A stretch of 64,000 bases of DNA, from positions 47,039 to 111,038 of the forward strand of contig NZ_JBQHTM010000005.1 in NCBI RefSeq assembly GCF_052065695.1, written 5' to 3'. Position numbers and translations under genes: made by a program. The stretch's first letter is position 1. Each line of letters starts with the position of its first letter. Source of the stretch: Intestinimonas sp052065695 (GTDB lineage: Bacteria > Bacillota > Clostridia > Oscillospirales > Oscillospiraceae). Positions 16,558 through 25,210 of the stretch are shown here, piece by piece. Below the pieces are notes generated by a model that searched no databases, had not been told where the DNA came from, and saw only the letters and a program-made list of their open reading frames with translations.

Positions 16558-17463
16558 ATGCTGAAAAATTTTGATGAAGTTCTTGAGAAGGTGCGTTCCA
16601 TCGAGCCCTTTACCGTCAGTGTGGCCGCTGCTGCCGACAAGGAACTGCTCCAGGCGGTCAAGACGGCCTCGGATCTGGGGTTTGTTCGCCCGGTGCTGGT
16701 GGGAGACCCCAAGGCGATAGGCGGCATCTGTGAAGAGATCGGCCTCAAGCCTCTGGATATCCTGGCAGCTGACGGGGAGGAAGAGGCGGTTGCCACCGCT
16801 GTCAAGGCCGTGCGGGAAGGCGGTGCCCAGGTGCTCATGAAGGGGCTGGTGAACACCAGCGTCTACATGCGGGGTATCCTCAACAAGGAGCACGGCTTGC
16901 GTACGGGACGACTGCTGTCCATGATGGCAGTATACGAGGCGCCCGGCTACCATAAGCTGGTCTACTGTAGCGACAGTGGTATCAACGTAGCGCCCAATCT
17001 GGAGCAGAAAAAGGATATTTTGAAAAATATTCTTCTGGCCACCAAGTCCATCGGACTGGAGAATCCCAAGGTGGCCGCGTTGACGGCCAATGAGATGGTG
17101 GACCCCAAGATCCAGTCCACGGTGGATGCCGCCGGACTGGTGGAGTATGTGGCCAGCGGCGCTCTGGGGCCGGATCTGCCCTGCATCATCGAGGGACCCA
17201 TTGCCTTCGACGTGGCCTTCGATCCCCATGCCGCGGCCCACAAGAAGATCGACAGCAAGATCACCGGCGAGACCGACATCGTGATCTTCCCCAATATGGA
17301 GGCGGGGAACATCATGGGCAAGTCCTGGATCCACCTGTGCAAGTGCCGCTGGGCGGGCATCGTGCTGGGGGCTACCCATCCGGTGATCCTGGGGTCCAGG
17401 GCGGACACGCCGGAGATCAAGCTCAATTCCATCGCACTGGCCTGTCTGGCTGCACGGAGCTAA
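16558..17463 (+). CDS. ptb: phosphate butyryltransferase
   Basis: A 301-residue phosphotransacylase of the PTA/PTB family that turns an acyl-CoA and phosphate into an acyl-phosphate, the step before Buk. Typical segments are VRPVLVGDPKAIGGI, QVLMKGLVNTSVYMRGIL, VYCSDSGINVAPNLEQKKDI and EAGNIMGKSWIHL. A GGAGGAG site lies before the ATG at 16558, which begins two bases after the nhaC stop. Ptb and Buk usually adjoin; here the antiporter gene separates them and buk is first. Confidence 0.94.
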   Translation: MLKNFDEVLEKVRSIEPFTVSVAAAADKELLQAVKTASDLGFVRPVLVGDPKAIGGICEEIGLKPLDILAADGEEEAVATAVKAVREGGAQVLMKGLVNTSVYMRGILNKEHGLRTGRLLSMMAVYEAPGYHKLVYCSDSGINVAPNLEQKKDILKNILLATKSIGLENPKVAALTANEMVDPKIQSTVDAAGLVEYVASGALGPDLPCIIEGPIAFDVAFDPHAAAHKKIDSKITGETDIVIFPNMEAGNIMGKSWIHLCKCRWAGIVLGATHPVILGSRADTPEIKLNSIALACLAARS

Positions 17464-17521
17464 GGTCTGGCCTTTCCGCAAAAGATGTGACAACGGCTGT
17501 GGAAAGGAGATGGTGTGAGGG

Positions 17522-18844
17522 ATGTTGATCTCGTTTCCTAAACTGGATCTGCCTCTCCAGGAGGCGGACCGCATCGTCATCCCGCCCATGTACCGGATCA
17601 TGCAGAAATACGATGACTGGCACATCCAGGACGTTTCGGGACATCTGCGGAAGCAATTGGAGTCCTCAGTGCTTGACCGGGAGCGGCTGCGTGGCAAGCG
17701 GCTGGCGCTGACGGTGGGCAGCCGGGGCATTCCGGACCTCGACAAGTTGGTCCGCACCATCTGTGACACCTGTAAGGCGTGGGGGGCAGAGCCCTTCATC
17801 GTGCCCGCGATGGGAAGTCACGGCGGATCGACGGCAGAGGGACAGCGGCAGATCCTAGCGGAGTATGGGATCACCCAAGAGGCCATGGGCGTGCCGGTGT
17901 ACTCCAGCATGGAGGTGGAGCAGTACGGAGTCCTGGAGGATGGAACGCCGCTCTACTGTGATAAGAATGCCTGGGAGGCCGACGGGGTGATCCTGTTCAA
18001 CAAGGTTAAGCCCCACACTGATTTTCGGGGAAAGCACGAGAGCGGCTTGGGCAAAATGGTGGCCATCGGCCTGGCCAAGGGAAAGGGAGCATCTGTATTC
18101 CACACCAAGCGGCTCAGTCGTTTCCCAGAGTACATCCCAAAGGTGACCGAGATCTTCATGAAGACCGGGAAAGTGGCCTTTGGTGTCGGTGTTGTTCAGA
18201 ACGCCTATGACCAGATCTGCCGGATCGAGGCCTGTGAGAGCACGGCTATTCTGGACCTGGATGCCCGGCTGCAGGCCTTTGCCAAGACCCAGCTTCCCAG
18301 GTTTAAGTTTGACCGCTGCGATGTGCTGGTGGTGGATGAGATCGGCAAAGACATCAGCGGCAGCGGCATGGACCCCAACATCACGGGGCGGAATGATACG
18401 GGAGATTTTCCAGGGGTCCTGGACCTGCAGAGACTGGTGGTCCTCGGCATTACCGAAGCATCCTGTCACAACGGCTGCGGCATCAACTTGTGTGACCTGA
18501 CGGTCCGAAGATGTCTCAACGAGATCGACTGGTACGCCACGTGGCTCAACAACGTGACCGCCTCCATGCTCAGCAGAGGGCAGATTCCCACCTATGTGGA
18601 AACCGACCGGGATGCCGTGCTCACCGCCATCCGAACCTGTGTCGAGACAGACTTTGACCACCCCAGGGTGGCCCGCATCAAGAATACACTTCACATATCT
18701 GAAATCCTGGTCTCTGAGGCCTTGTATCAGGACATCAAGGATCGTGAAGACGTCGTGCTGCTCTCCGGTCCAGAGGAGATGCTCTTCGACACCGATGGCT
18801 TCTTGCGAAAGGATATCTGGGGTCAGGAGGTATCTGACCCATAA
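17522..18844 (+). CDS. LarA-like (DUF2088 fold) protein
   Basis: A 440-residue protein resembling the lactate racemase (LarA)/DUF2088 fold. It shows the nucleotide-binding-like segment TVGSRGIPDLDKLVRTI and VPAMGSHGGSTAEGQ (about residue 98-112), then VKPHTDFRGKHESGLGKM (about 162-179), where LarA has its cofactor-contacting His and Lys. LarA interconverts L- and D-lactate with a nickel-pincer cofactor made by LarB, LarC and LarE; no larBCE gene is in this window. A role as a 2-hydroxyacid racemase or epimerase fits the GlcD-like gene downstream (inference). The exact substrate is unknown. Confidence 0.7.
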   Translation: MLISFPKLDLPLQEADRIVIPPMYRIMQKYDDWHIQDVSGHLRKQLESSVLDRERLRGKRLALTVGSRGIPDLDKLVRTICDTCKAWGAEPFIVPAMGSHGGSTAEGQRQILAEYGITQEAMGVPVYSSMEVEQYGVLEDGTPLYCDKNAWEADGVILFNKVKPHTDFRGKHESGLGKMVAIGLAKGKGASVFHTKRLSRFPEYIPKVTEIFMKTGKVAFGVGVVQNAYDQICRIEACESTAILDLDARLQAFAKTQLPRFKFDRCDVLVVDEIGKDISGSGMDPNITGRNDTGDFPGVLDLQRLVVLGITEASCHNGCGINLCDLTVRRCLNEIDWYATWLNNVTASMLSRGQIPTYVETDRDAVLTAIRTCVETDFDHPRVARIKNTLHISEILVSEALYQDIKDREDVVLLSGPEEMLFDTDGFLRKDIWGQEVSDP

Positions 18845-18879
18845 AATCAGGACATCTGTCCAGAGAGTGAGGGTTTTGA

Positions 18880-20178
18880 ATGAGTAATGCGGAAAAACAC
18901 AGCACCAAACTGAGCGTACGTCAACTAACCATCATCTTCTTCCTTGGCTTGGGCTATACCATCGTCTACGCGACCCCCTTTATCCAGTATGTGTTCTACG
19001 ATTCCCTGGTGGGCACGCTGGGCTGTACCCAGCAGCAGCTGGGATACCTCATCACTATCTTTGGCATCGGCAACCTGCTGGCGCCCTTCGGAGGCATGCT
19101 CAGCGATAAATTCAATACCAAGAAGATCTATCTGCTGTCGGTGGGCGTAATCTGCGTGCTCAATGTGTTGTTTGTGCTCAACATGACCTACAGTTTCGCT
19201 CTCATTATCTGGGCCGGGTTTGCATTCTTTGCCCTCTTCCTCTATTTCCCTGCCCACACCAAGCTGGTCCGTCTGGTGGGCAGTGAGAACCAGCAGGGCA
19301 CTATTTTCGGTCTTACCGAGTCCTTCTGCGGCATTACCAACGTTATTGTGAACTTCATCGCTCTGTTCCTCTTTGCCAAATTTGCCAATGATACCTTTGG
19401 CACCAACGGCCTCAAGGCGGCCATCATCGGCTATGCCGTGCTGGGCGTGATCTCCCTGGTCATCCTGGCCGTTCTGGTCCCCGACCCCGGAAAGCCCTCT
19501 CCTGAAAGCGGTGGTGAGAGCAACATCAACTCCAAGATGACCATCAGGGACTGGGTGAGCATCGTGATTAACCCACGGACCTGGATGTCCGGCATCGCTG
19601 TGTTCACTACCTACACCATGTACTGCACCCTCTCCTATTACACCCCCTATTTCAGCAACGTTTTGGGTGTCTCCCTGGCTGGCACGGGTGCCATCGCCAT
19701 CATCCGGCAGTACGGTACCCGTTTCATCGGTGCTCCGGTGGGCGGTTGGCTGGGCGACAAGATTCACTCGGTCTCCAAAGTGGTAGGCGTCTCTCTGGCG
19801 GCGGCCGTGGTGATCGTGCTTGTCTTTATGCTCGTGCCTGTCGGTACCAGCGCGGCCGTGCTTACAGCACTTACCCTGTGCGCTGGCGTGCTCACCTATA
19901 TGGCTCGCGGCTGTATGTTCGCCGTTCCTTCGGAGCTGAAGATCCCCAGAAAGTATGCAGGTACCACCTCCGGTGTGGTGTGCGCCATCGGCTACTGCCC
20001 CGACCTCTTTATCTTCGTCCTCTTTGGCTACTGGCTGGATAAGCATGGCAATGCTGGCTACCAGAACATCTTCATCTATGCGGCTGTCATCATGGCCATC
20101 GGCGTAGTAAACGCCATCGTTACTCAGATCTATAAGAAAAAAGTCCTTGGGAAAGAATCCGCTCAGGACGCGGTCTGA
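18880..20178 (+). CDS. MFS transporter
   Basis: A 432-residue major facilitator with about twelve membrane segments in two halves split by a hydrophilic loop near residues 205-225 (VPDPGKPSPESGGES). The first-half loop motif GGMLSDKFNTKKIYL matches the MFS motif A pattern between segments 2 and 3. Position between the LarA-like and GlcD-like genes suggests uptake of the hydroxyacid handled by them (inference). The family as such does not reveal the substrate. A GAGGG site precedes the ATG. Confidence 0.88.
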   Translation: MSNAEKHSTKLSVRQLTIIFFLGLGYTIVYATPFIQYVFYDSLVGTLGCTQQQLGYLITIFGIGNLLAPFGGMLSDKFNTKKIYLLSVGVICVLNVLFVLNMTYSFALIIWAGFAFFALFLYFPAHTKLVRLVGSENQQGTIFGLTESFCGITNVIVNFIALFLFAKFANDTFGTNGLKAAIIGYAVLGVISLVILAVLVPDPGKPSPESGGESNINSKMTIRDWVSIVINPRTWMSGIAVFTTYTMYCTLSYYTPYFSNVLGVSLAGTGAIAIIRQYGTRFIGAPVGGWLGDKIHSVSKVVGVSLAAAVVIVLVFMLVPVGTSAAVLTALTLCAGVLTYMARGCMFAVPSELKIPRKYAGTTSGVVCAIGYCPDLFIFVLFGYWLDKHGNAGYQNIFIYAAVIMAIGVVNAIVTQIYKKKVLGKESAQDAV

Positions 20179-20209
20179 CCGCGCCACATAGAAAGGGGTA
20201 AGAACAGCA

Positions 20210-21601
20210 ATGAAACAGGAATTCATCGACGCGCTCATCGGCATCTGCGGTAAGGATTATGTCTATTCTTCCAAGGAGGATGTGTCCGGCTATCTCTATG
20301 ACGAGACGGAGGAGTTTGTCCGTCCCAAGGCCTGCGAGGATTGTCTGGTGGTCCGTCCCGGTACTTATGAGGAGGTCTCCAAGATCCTCCAGTGGGCCAA
20401 CGAGACCAAGACCCCCATCATTCCCCGCGGCGGTGGTACTGGCGCCTGCGGCGCGGCCATCCCAACCATCCCCTCCGTCATCATGTCCATGGAACGTTTT
20501 AAGGACATCGTAGAGGTGGATGAGACCAATATGATGATTACCTGTCAGACCGGCGTCACGCTGGCCAAGCTCAATGAATACCTCAATGAGAACGTCCATG
20601 CCCTGTACTTCCCCTGCCACCCCGGCGACGAGGGCGCCCAGGTGGGCGGCATGTGCATTGAGAACGCCGGTGGTGTCCGGGCCGTGAAGCACGGCATCAT
20701 GCGCAGCTATGTCAAGGGCATGAAGGTCTGCCTCCCCAACGGCGAGATTGTTCAGTTCGGTGGCAAGTTGGTGAAGAACAACATGGGCTATGACCTGCTC
20801 CACCTGCTGGTAGGCTCCGAGGGCACCCTGGCCGTGGTTCTGGAGGCCACACTGAAGCTCTATCCCCGCCTGGACTACACCGGTGCTCTGGTCTGCTCCT
20901 TTAAGGACACCGAGTCCGCCGTCAAATCGGTGGGTGAGGTCCAGAAGGCGGGTATCATCCCCCTGGCCGTAGAGTACATGGATCGCGATATCGCCGTGGA
21001 GACCGCCAAGCGCATCAGCAAGACCTGGCCCATGAGCGACGAGGGCTGTGTGGACCTCATCTACATGGTGGAGGAGGCCACCGAGGACGCCCTCTATGAG
21101 ACCGCAGGTACCATCGCCGAGATCTGCGAGAACAACGGTGCCGTGGGTTCCGTCATCGCTGAGAACGAGAAGGAACAGCGTAATATCCTGGAGATCCGCT
21201 CCGATATCTACGAGGTTTTTAAGCCCGAGTTTGTGGACTCCCTGGATACCGCTGTCCCCGTGGCCCACATCGGCGATCTGCTCCGGGACATCGACGCCAT
21301 TGCCGAGAAGTATGGCACCCGCAGCCCCCGTTTTGGTCACGTGGCCGATGGCAACTTCCATAACTTCATCCTCATGGTAGATGGAAAGGTGCCTGAGTGG
21401 GCCGATGATATGCGCCGGGACATCTACAAGGCCGCTCTGAAGTACGGTGGAACCGTTACTGCCGAGCACGGTACCGGTAAGACCCGGAAGCCCTACATGG
21501 AACTGCAGTATACCCCCCATGTGCTGGAGATCATGCGCAACATCAAGCGTGCCTTTGATCCCAATAATATCCTCAATCCCGGCGTCATCGTGGATCTGTA
21601 A
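20210..21601 (+). CDS. GlcD-type FAD-binding 2-hydroxyacid dehydrogenase
   Basis: A 463-residue flavoprotein of the FAD-linked oxidase family (D-lactate/glycolate dehydrogenase, GlcD). The FAD-binding PCMH domain has IPRGGGTGACGAAIPT (about 74-89) and GGMCIENAGGVRAVKHG (about 145-161); the C-terminal domain ends with TAEHGTGKTRKPYM and FDPNNILNPG. It would oxidise a 2-hydroxyacid to a 2-oxoacid, probably passing electrons to EtfAB or a quinone-like acceptor. No etf genes are present here. As last gene of the buk operon it could supply the Kor complex encoded by the divergent arm. Confidence 0.9.
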   Translation: MKQEFIDALIGICGKDYVYSSKEDVSGYLYDETEEFVRPKACEDCLVVRPGTYEEVSKILQWANETKTPIIPRGGGTGACGAAIPTIPSVIMSMERFKDIVEVDETNMMITCQTGVTLAKLNEYLNENVHALYFPCHPGDEGAQVGGMCIENAGGVRAVKHGIMRSYVKGMKVCLPNGEIVQFGGKLVKNNMGYDLLHLLVGSEGTLAVVLEATLKLYPRLDYTGALVCSFKDTESAVKSVGEVQKAGIIPLAVEYMDRDIAVETAKRISKTWPMSDEGCVDLIYMVEEATEDALYETAGTIAEICENNGAVGSVIAENEKEQRNILEIRSDIYEVFKPEFVDSLDTAVPVAHIGDLLRDIDAIAEKYGTRSPRFGHVADGNFHNFILMVDGKVPEWADDMRRDIYKAALKYGGTVTAEHGTGKTRKPYMELQYTPHVLEIMRNIKRAFDPNNILNPGVIVDL

Positions 21602-21640
21602 AAACGGCAGTTCACGTGCTCGATGGCGTGACAAAAACAG

Positions 21641-21690
21641 ATGGCAAAATGTGCCCGACCGCTGTTTAGCGGTCGGACACATTTTGCCAT
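21641..21690. terminator. long hairpin after the buk-glcD operon
   Basis: A 23-bp stem with one mismatch (ATGGCAAAATGTG... at 21641-21663 pairing with 21668-21690) and a GTTT loop. In the minus-strand sense it is followed by CTGTTTTTG, so it is a better terminator for that direction; in the plus sense the T-run is missing. Confidence 0.7.
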
Positions 21691-21749
21691 ACTGTAGTTT
21701 ACACAGGAGTATCAAGAGAGGCGTGATGTGGGTCAGTGGGTCCCGGCGG

Positions 21750-22405
21750 GCGGTAGTGCGGTAGTCCTGATGATGGGGACACCAAACTCCGCCCACTGAC
21801 ATAAGCTGACCGCCCTCAAGATCGACCTGAACATAGGCGATGGTGTCAGACAGCAAGGCCTGATAAAAACGGTGGACTTTCTTGCGTTCTGGCTCAAGAA
21901 CACGGATGGAACCGATGGGTTCCACCTCTGTTGACCCGATAGAGCTGTCGGGTTCCATATGTGACGTCCAAATTCTCTGCTACATTTTTAAGAACGGCGT
22001 CACCGGCATGCCGTCCCTGCCTGAGGTTGATGGACTTGAGATCATCGACACCGACCACAAGTGAAAAACCGTCTGCCCCGGAAGACAACGTAAGGCTGAT
22101 TTCTTCCTTAAAACCCTCCATAGGCCTTTGGAACATCGGGGGCATATACAATGTTCACACAGTCCTCGATGAAACAGCAACCGTGTGCATCTTGAGAAAT
22201 GTCGTAAAGACCGCTGAGAAACCCGGAAAAACAGAATAGGCCCGGTGACCAAATTAATATCCTTCTGCGGTATTTCCTCAAAAACTCCATAGAGAGTACG
22301 ATAGAGCCCAAACTCGTTACGCAAATCTGCTTCCATGGGTCCTGTTCCAACTTTCCTGGCTGACGCGGCAAACCGTGTCCTGTGGACAATGCCAACCAAC
22401 ACCAA
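21750..22405 (-). pseudogene. degraded GGDEF-type regulator
   Basis: Minus-strand remnants in several frames, with no frame intact. Around 21894-22151 the peptide VGVDDLKSINLRQGRHAGDA, followed by VLKNVAENL and LYRVNRGGTHRF, closely follows a diguanylate cyclase core, where the last part should read GGDEF. Upstream, another frame reads LRNEFGLYRTLYGVFEEIPQ. Downstream, a third reads KKVHRFYQALLSDTIAYVQV and resembles a sensor domain found with GGDEF. At least two frameshifts separate the pieces. It lies between the glcD hairpin and the glyA terminator. This is a decayed gene, not a functional cyclase. Confidence 0.55.
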
Positions 22406-22471
22406 TATATTTTTAATTTCAATACATCAGATTTTGCAGAAAAGACAAAAGAATATTTCCCCAATAATACA

Positions 22472-22510
22472 AAGCGAGGAGCCTGGCCACGGTGGACAGG
22501 CTCCTCGCTT
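22472..22510 (-). terminator. glyA terminator
   Basis: Stem AAGCGAGGAGCCTG (22472-22485) pairing with 22497-22510, just after the glyA stop. On the minus strand it is followed by TGTATTATTG. Confidence 0.75.
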
Positions 22511-22526
22511 GCTGATGGGGTCAGAC

Positions 22527-23768
22527 TCACTGATAGAGGGGGTATTTGGCGCACATGGCGGCAACGGTCTCCCGAATGGAGTCGGCCTTGGCGTCAAAGT
22601 CGGTGGCGGCCTGCCAGATCAGGGATCCGATGACCTTCATCTCCTCCTCGCCGAAGCCGCGGGTGGTGACGGCAGGGGTGCCCACCCGGATGCCGCTGGT
22701 GACGAAGGGCTTCTCGGGGTCGTTGGGGATGGCGTTCTTGTTGACGGTGATGCAGACCTCATCCAGCCGCTTCTCCAGCTCCTTGCCGGTGATGTGGGCT
22801 TTGCGCAGGTCCACCAGCATCAGGTGGTTGTCGGTGCCGCCGGAGACCAGGTCGAAGCCGGCGTCGGTGAGGGACTGGGCCAGGACGGCAGCGTTTTTGA
22901 TGATCTGCTCCTGATAGGTCTTGAACTCGGGCTTGAGAGCCTCACCGAAGGCCACAGCCTTGGCGGCGATGATGTGGAGAAGAGGACCACCCTGGGAGCC
23001 GGGGAAGATGGCGGAGTCGATCTTCTTGGCCAGCTCCTCCTTGCAGAGGATCATGCCGCCCCGGGGACCACGGAGGGTCTTGTGGGTGGTGGTGGTGACC
23101 ACGTCGGCATAGGGGACGGGGGAGGGGTGGAGCCCGGCGGCCACCAGACCGGCGATGTGGGCCATGTCCACGAACAGGTAGGCGCCTACCTCGTGGGCGA
23201 TGTCAGCGAAGGCCTTAAAGTCAATAATCCGGGGGTAGGCGGAGGCGCCAGCAATAATCATCTTGGGCTTGTGCTGCCGGGCCAGGTCCCGGACCTGGTC
23301 ATAGTCGATGTAACCCTTGTCGTTGAGACCGTAAGAGACCATATGATAGTTCTTACCGGAGAAGTTCACGGGAGAGCCGTGGGTGAGGTGGCCGCCGTTG
23401 CCCAGATCCATGCCTAGCACGGTGTCGCCGTGCTCACACAGCGCCTGATAGACGGCGTAGTTGGCCTGGGCGCCGGAGTGGGGCTGGACGTTGGCATGGT
23501 CGGCGCCGAAGAGCTTGCAGGCCCGATCTCGGGCGATGTTTTCGGTGACGTCCACCTCCTGGCAGCCGCCGTAGTAGCGCTTGCCGGGGTAGCCCTCGGC
23601 GTACTTGTTGGTGAGCACCGTGCCCATGGCCACCAGTACCGCCTCGCTGACGATGTTCTCAGAGGCGATGAGCTCAATGTTCCGCCGCTGCCGGGCCAGC
23701 TCGGCCGCCACGGTGGCGCCCACTTCCGGGTCGTTGGCGGTGAGGAAATCGATCATTTCTTGTACCAT
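22527..23768 (-). CDS. glyA: serine hydroxymethyltransferase
   Basis: A 413-residue PLP enzyme that exchanges serine and glycine with tetrahydrofolate and supplies one-carbon units. The PLP-lysine region VVTTTTHKTLRGPRGGMI (about 218-235) and the N-terminal RQRRNIELIASENIVSEAVL region are diagnostic. YAEGYPGKRYYGGC and QPHSGAQANYAVY are also present. The start at 23768 has AGGTG eight to nine bases upstream; an ATG further up (23789) lacks a site. It is transcribed alone, with its own promoter and terminator. Confidence 0.97.
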   Translation of the reverse strand: MVQEMIDFLTANDPEVGATVAAELARQRRNIELIASENIVSEAVLVAMGTVLTNKYAEGYPGKRYYGGCQEVDVTENIARDRACKLFGADHANVQPHSGAQANYAVYQALCEHGDTVLGMDLGNGGHLTHGSPVNFSGKNYHMVSYGLNDKGYIDYDQVRDLARQHKPKMIIAGASAYPRIIDFKAFADIAHEVGAYLFVDMAHIAGLVAAGLHPSPVPYADVVTTTTHKTLRGPRGGMILCKEELAKKIDSAIFPGSQGGPLLHIIAAKAVAFGEALKPEFKTYQEQIIKNAAVLAQSLTDAGFDLVSGGTDNHLMLVDLRKAHITGKELEKRLDEVCITVNKNAIPNDPEKPFVTSGIRVGTPAVTTRGFGEEEMKVIGSLIWQAATDFDAKADSIRETVAAMCAKYPLYQ

Positions 23769-23819
23769 TGCCGTCGCACCTCGCATCAAGAAAGTAATGT
23801 GTCAAAGTGACATGCAAAT

Positions 23820-23848
23820 ATTATACCGGAACGTTTGGAGAAATACAA
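23820..23848 (-). promoter_or_regulatory. probable glyA promoter
   Basis: Minus strand: TTGTAT (23843-23848), 17 bp, perfect TATAAT (23820-23825), about 50 bases before the glyA start. Confidence 0.6.
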
Positions 23849-24061
23849 CTGTCATTCTTGGAAAAACACAGTCGCATATTGCCGACATTTATGGTATGAT
23901 AATGGAGACTAAATAAACCGCAATGCGTTTTATCCGCGCGGCAGAGCCGCACAATTTTATAAAAACAGACAAAACCAGCTGTTTTTGTGAAATACAGATA
24001 TTATGATAGCAGAATCCGGCGAAAGACCGCCGGCAGTGCGGCATGGAAAGGAATGGCCGAT

Positions 24062-24706
24062 ATGACAAAGAAAGAGCGAGCCAGAGCCATCGTGGAGGAG
24101 CTCAAGGCCCTTTATCCGGAGGGCATCTGTTCCCTCAACTACCCCAAACCCTATGAGCTGCTGTTTGCCGTCCGCCTGTCGGCCCAGTGCACCGACGAGC
24201 GGGTGAACATGGTGACGCCGGCCCTCTTTGCCCGATTCCCCACCCTGGAGTCCCTGGCCCAGGCCGACGTGTCCGAGGTGGAGGAGTACATTCACTCCAC
24301 CGGCTTTTTCCGGGCCAAGGCCCGGGACATCGTGGCCGCCTCCCAGATGATGCTGGAGCAGTTTGACGGCAAGGTGCCCGACAACATGGAGGATCTGCTA
24401 AAACTGCCCGGCGTGGGGCGCAAGACGGCCAACCTCATTCTGGGGGACGTCTACCACGTCCCCGGCGTGGTGGTGGCGGACACCCACTGCATCCGCATCT
24501 CGGGCAAGCTGGGCCTCACCGACGGCACCAAGGACCCGGGCAAGGTGGAGACCCAGCTGCGGAAGGTACTGCCTCCGGAGGAGTCCAACAACTTCTGCCA
24601 CCGGCTGGTGCTCCACGGCCGGGCGGTGTGTACCGCGCGGAAGCCGGATTGCCAGAACTGCACTCTGCGGCCCTGGTGTGCCTTCTTCCAGAAGGGGACG
24701 AAGTGA
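24062..24706 (+). CDS. nth: endonuclease III
   Basis: A 214-residue DNA glycosylase/AP lyase for oxidised pyrimidines. The helix-hairpin-helix LPGVGRKTANLILGDVY carries the catalytic lysine and VVADTHCIRIS the catalytic aspartate. The C-terminal [4Fe-4S] motif is C-X6-C-X2-C-X5-C (CTARKPDCQNCTLRPWC). The ATG at 24062 has AAGGA nine bases upstream; the earlier ATG at 24053 lies too close to it. One base separates its stop from the following CAT-like gene, so the two were probably cotranscribed. Confidence 0.96.
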   Translation: MTKKERARAIVEELKALYPEGICSLNYPKPYELLFAVRLSAQCTDERVNMVTPALFARFPTLESLAQADVSEVEEYIHSTGFFRAKARDIVAASQMMLEQFDGKVPDNMEDLLKLPGVGRKTANLILGDVYHVPGVVVADTHCIRISGKLGLTDGTKDPGKVETQLRKVLPPEESNNFCHRLVLHGRAVCTARKPDCQNCTLRPWCAFFQKGTK

Positions 24707-25170
24707 CATGGAGTTGGTAGACCTGGAGACCTGGCCCCGCAAGGAACATTTCCAATTCTTTTCCGGGCTTTCTTTTCCATTTTATAATGTGACCAGCACC
24801 CTGGATGTGACCGAGTTCTATCCGTGGGTCAGAGAACGGAAGGGCTCCTTTTATTACAGTCTCATCTACGCCACCATGACGGTGATGAATGACCTGCCCG
24901 ATTACCTCTATAAAATCCGGGGTAGCCAGGTGGTGAAGCACGACCATCTGGACCCCAGTTTTGTGGTCATGGATGGGGACACCCATCTGCTGAAGATCGT
25001 AACGGTGCCCTTCGGCGGCAGCATGGAGGAATTTTGTGACCGGTGTGCCCGGTATGATGCAGCCCAGAAGTCGCCCTTCCCACCGGCGGAGTCGGAGGCC
25101 AGGGACGATCTGGTCTATATTTCCTGCCTGCCCTGGATGAGCTTTACCAGCCTTACCAACGAGATGGATA

Positions 25171-25175
25171 TCAAC
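25171..25175. repeat. target-site duplication, left copy (TCAAC)
   Basis: TCAAC immediately before the TG end of the element, repeated directly after its CA end at 28554-28558. The preceding base is A at both copies of the sequence, so a 6-bp reading (ATCAAC) is also possible. Confidence 0.85.
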
Positions 25176-25210
25176 TGTGCGGGGACAACGTAATTGAGAA
25201 ACACGGGATA
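25176..25210 (+). repeat. left terminal repeat of the element
   Basis: Starts TGTGCGGGGACAACG and contains TTGAGAAA at 25194-25201. It matches the inverted right end (28519-28553) at about 24 of 35 positions without gaps. Confidence 0.75.
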
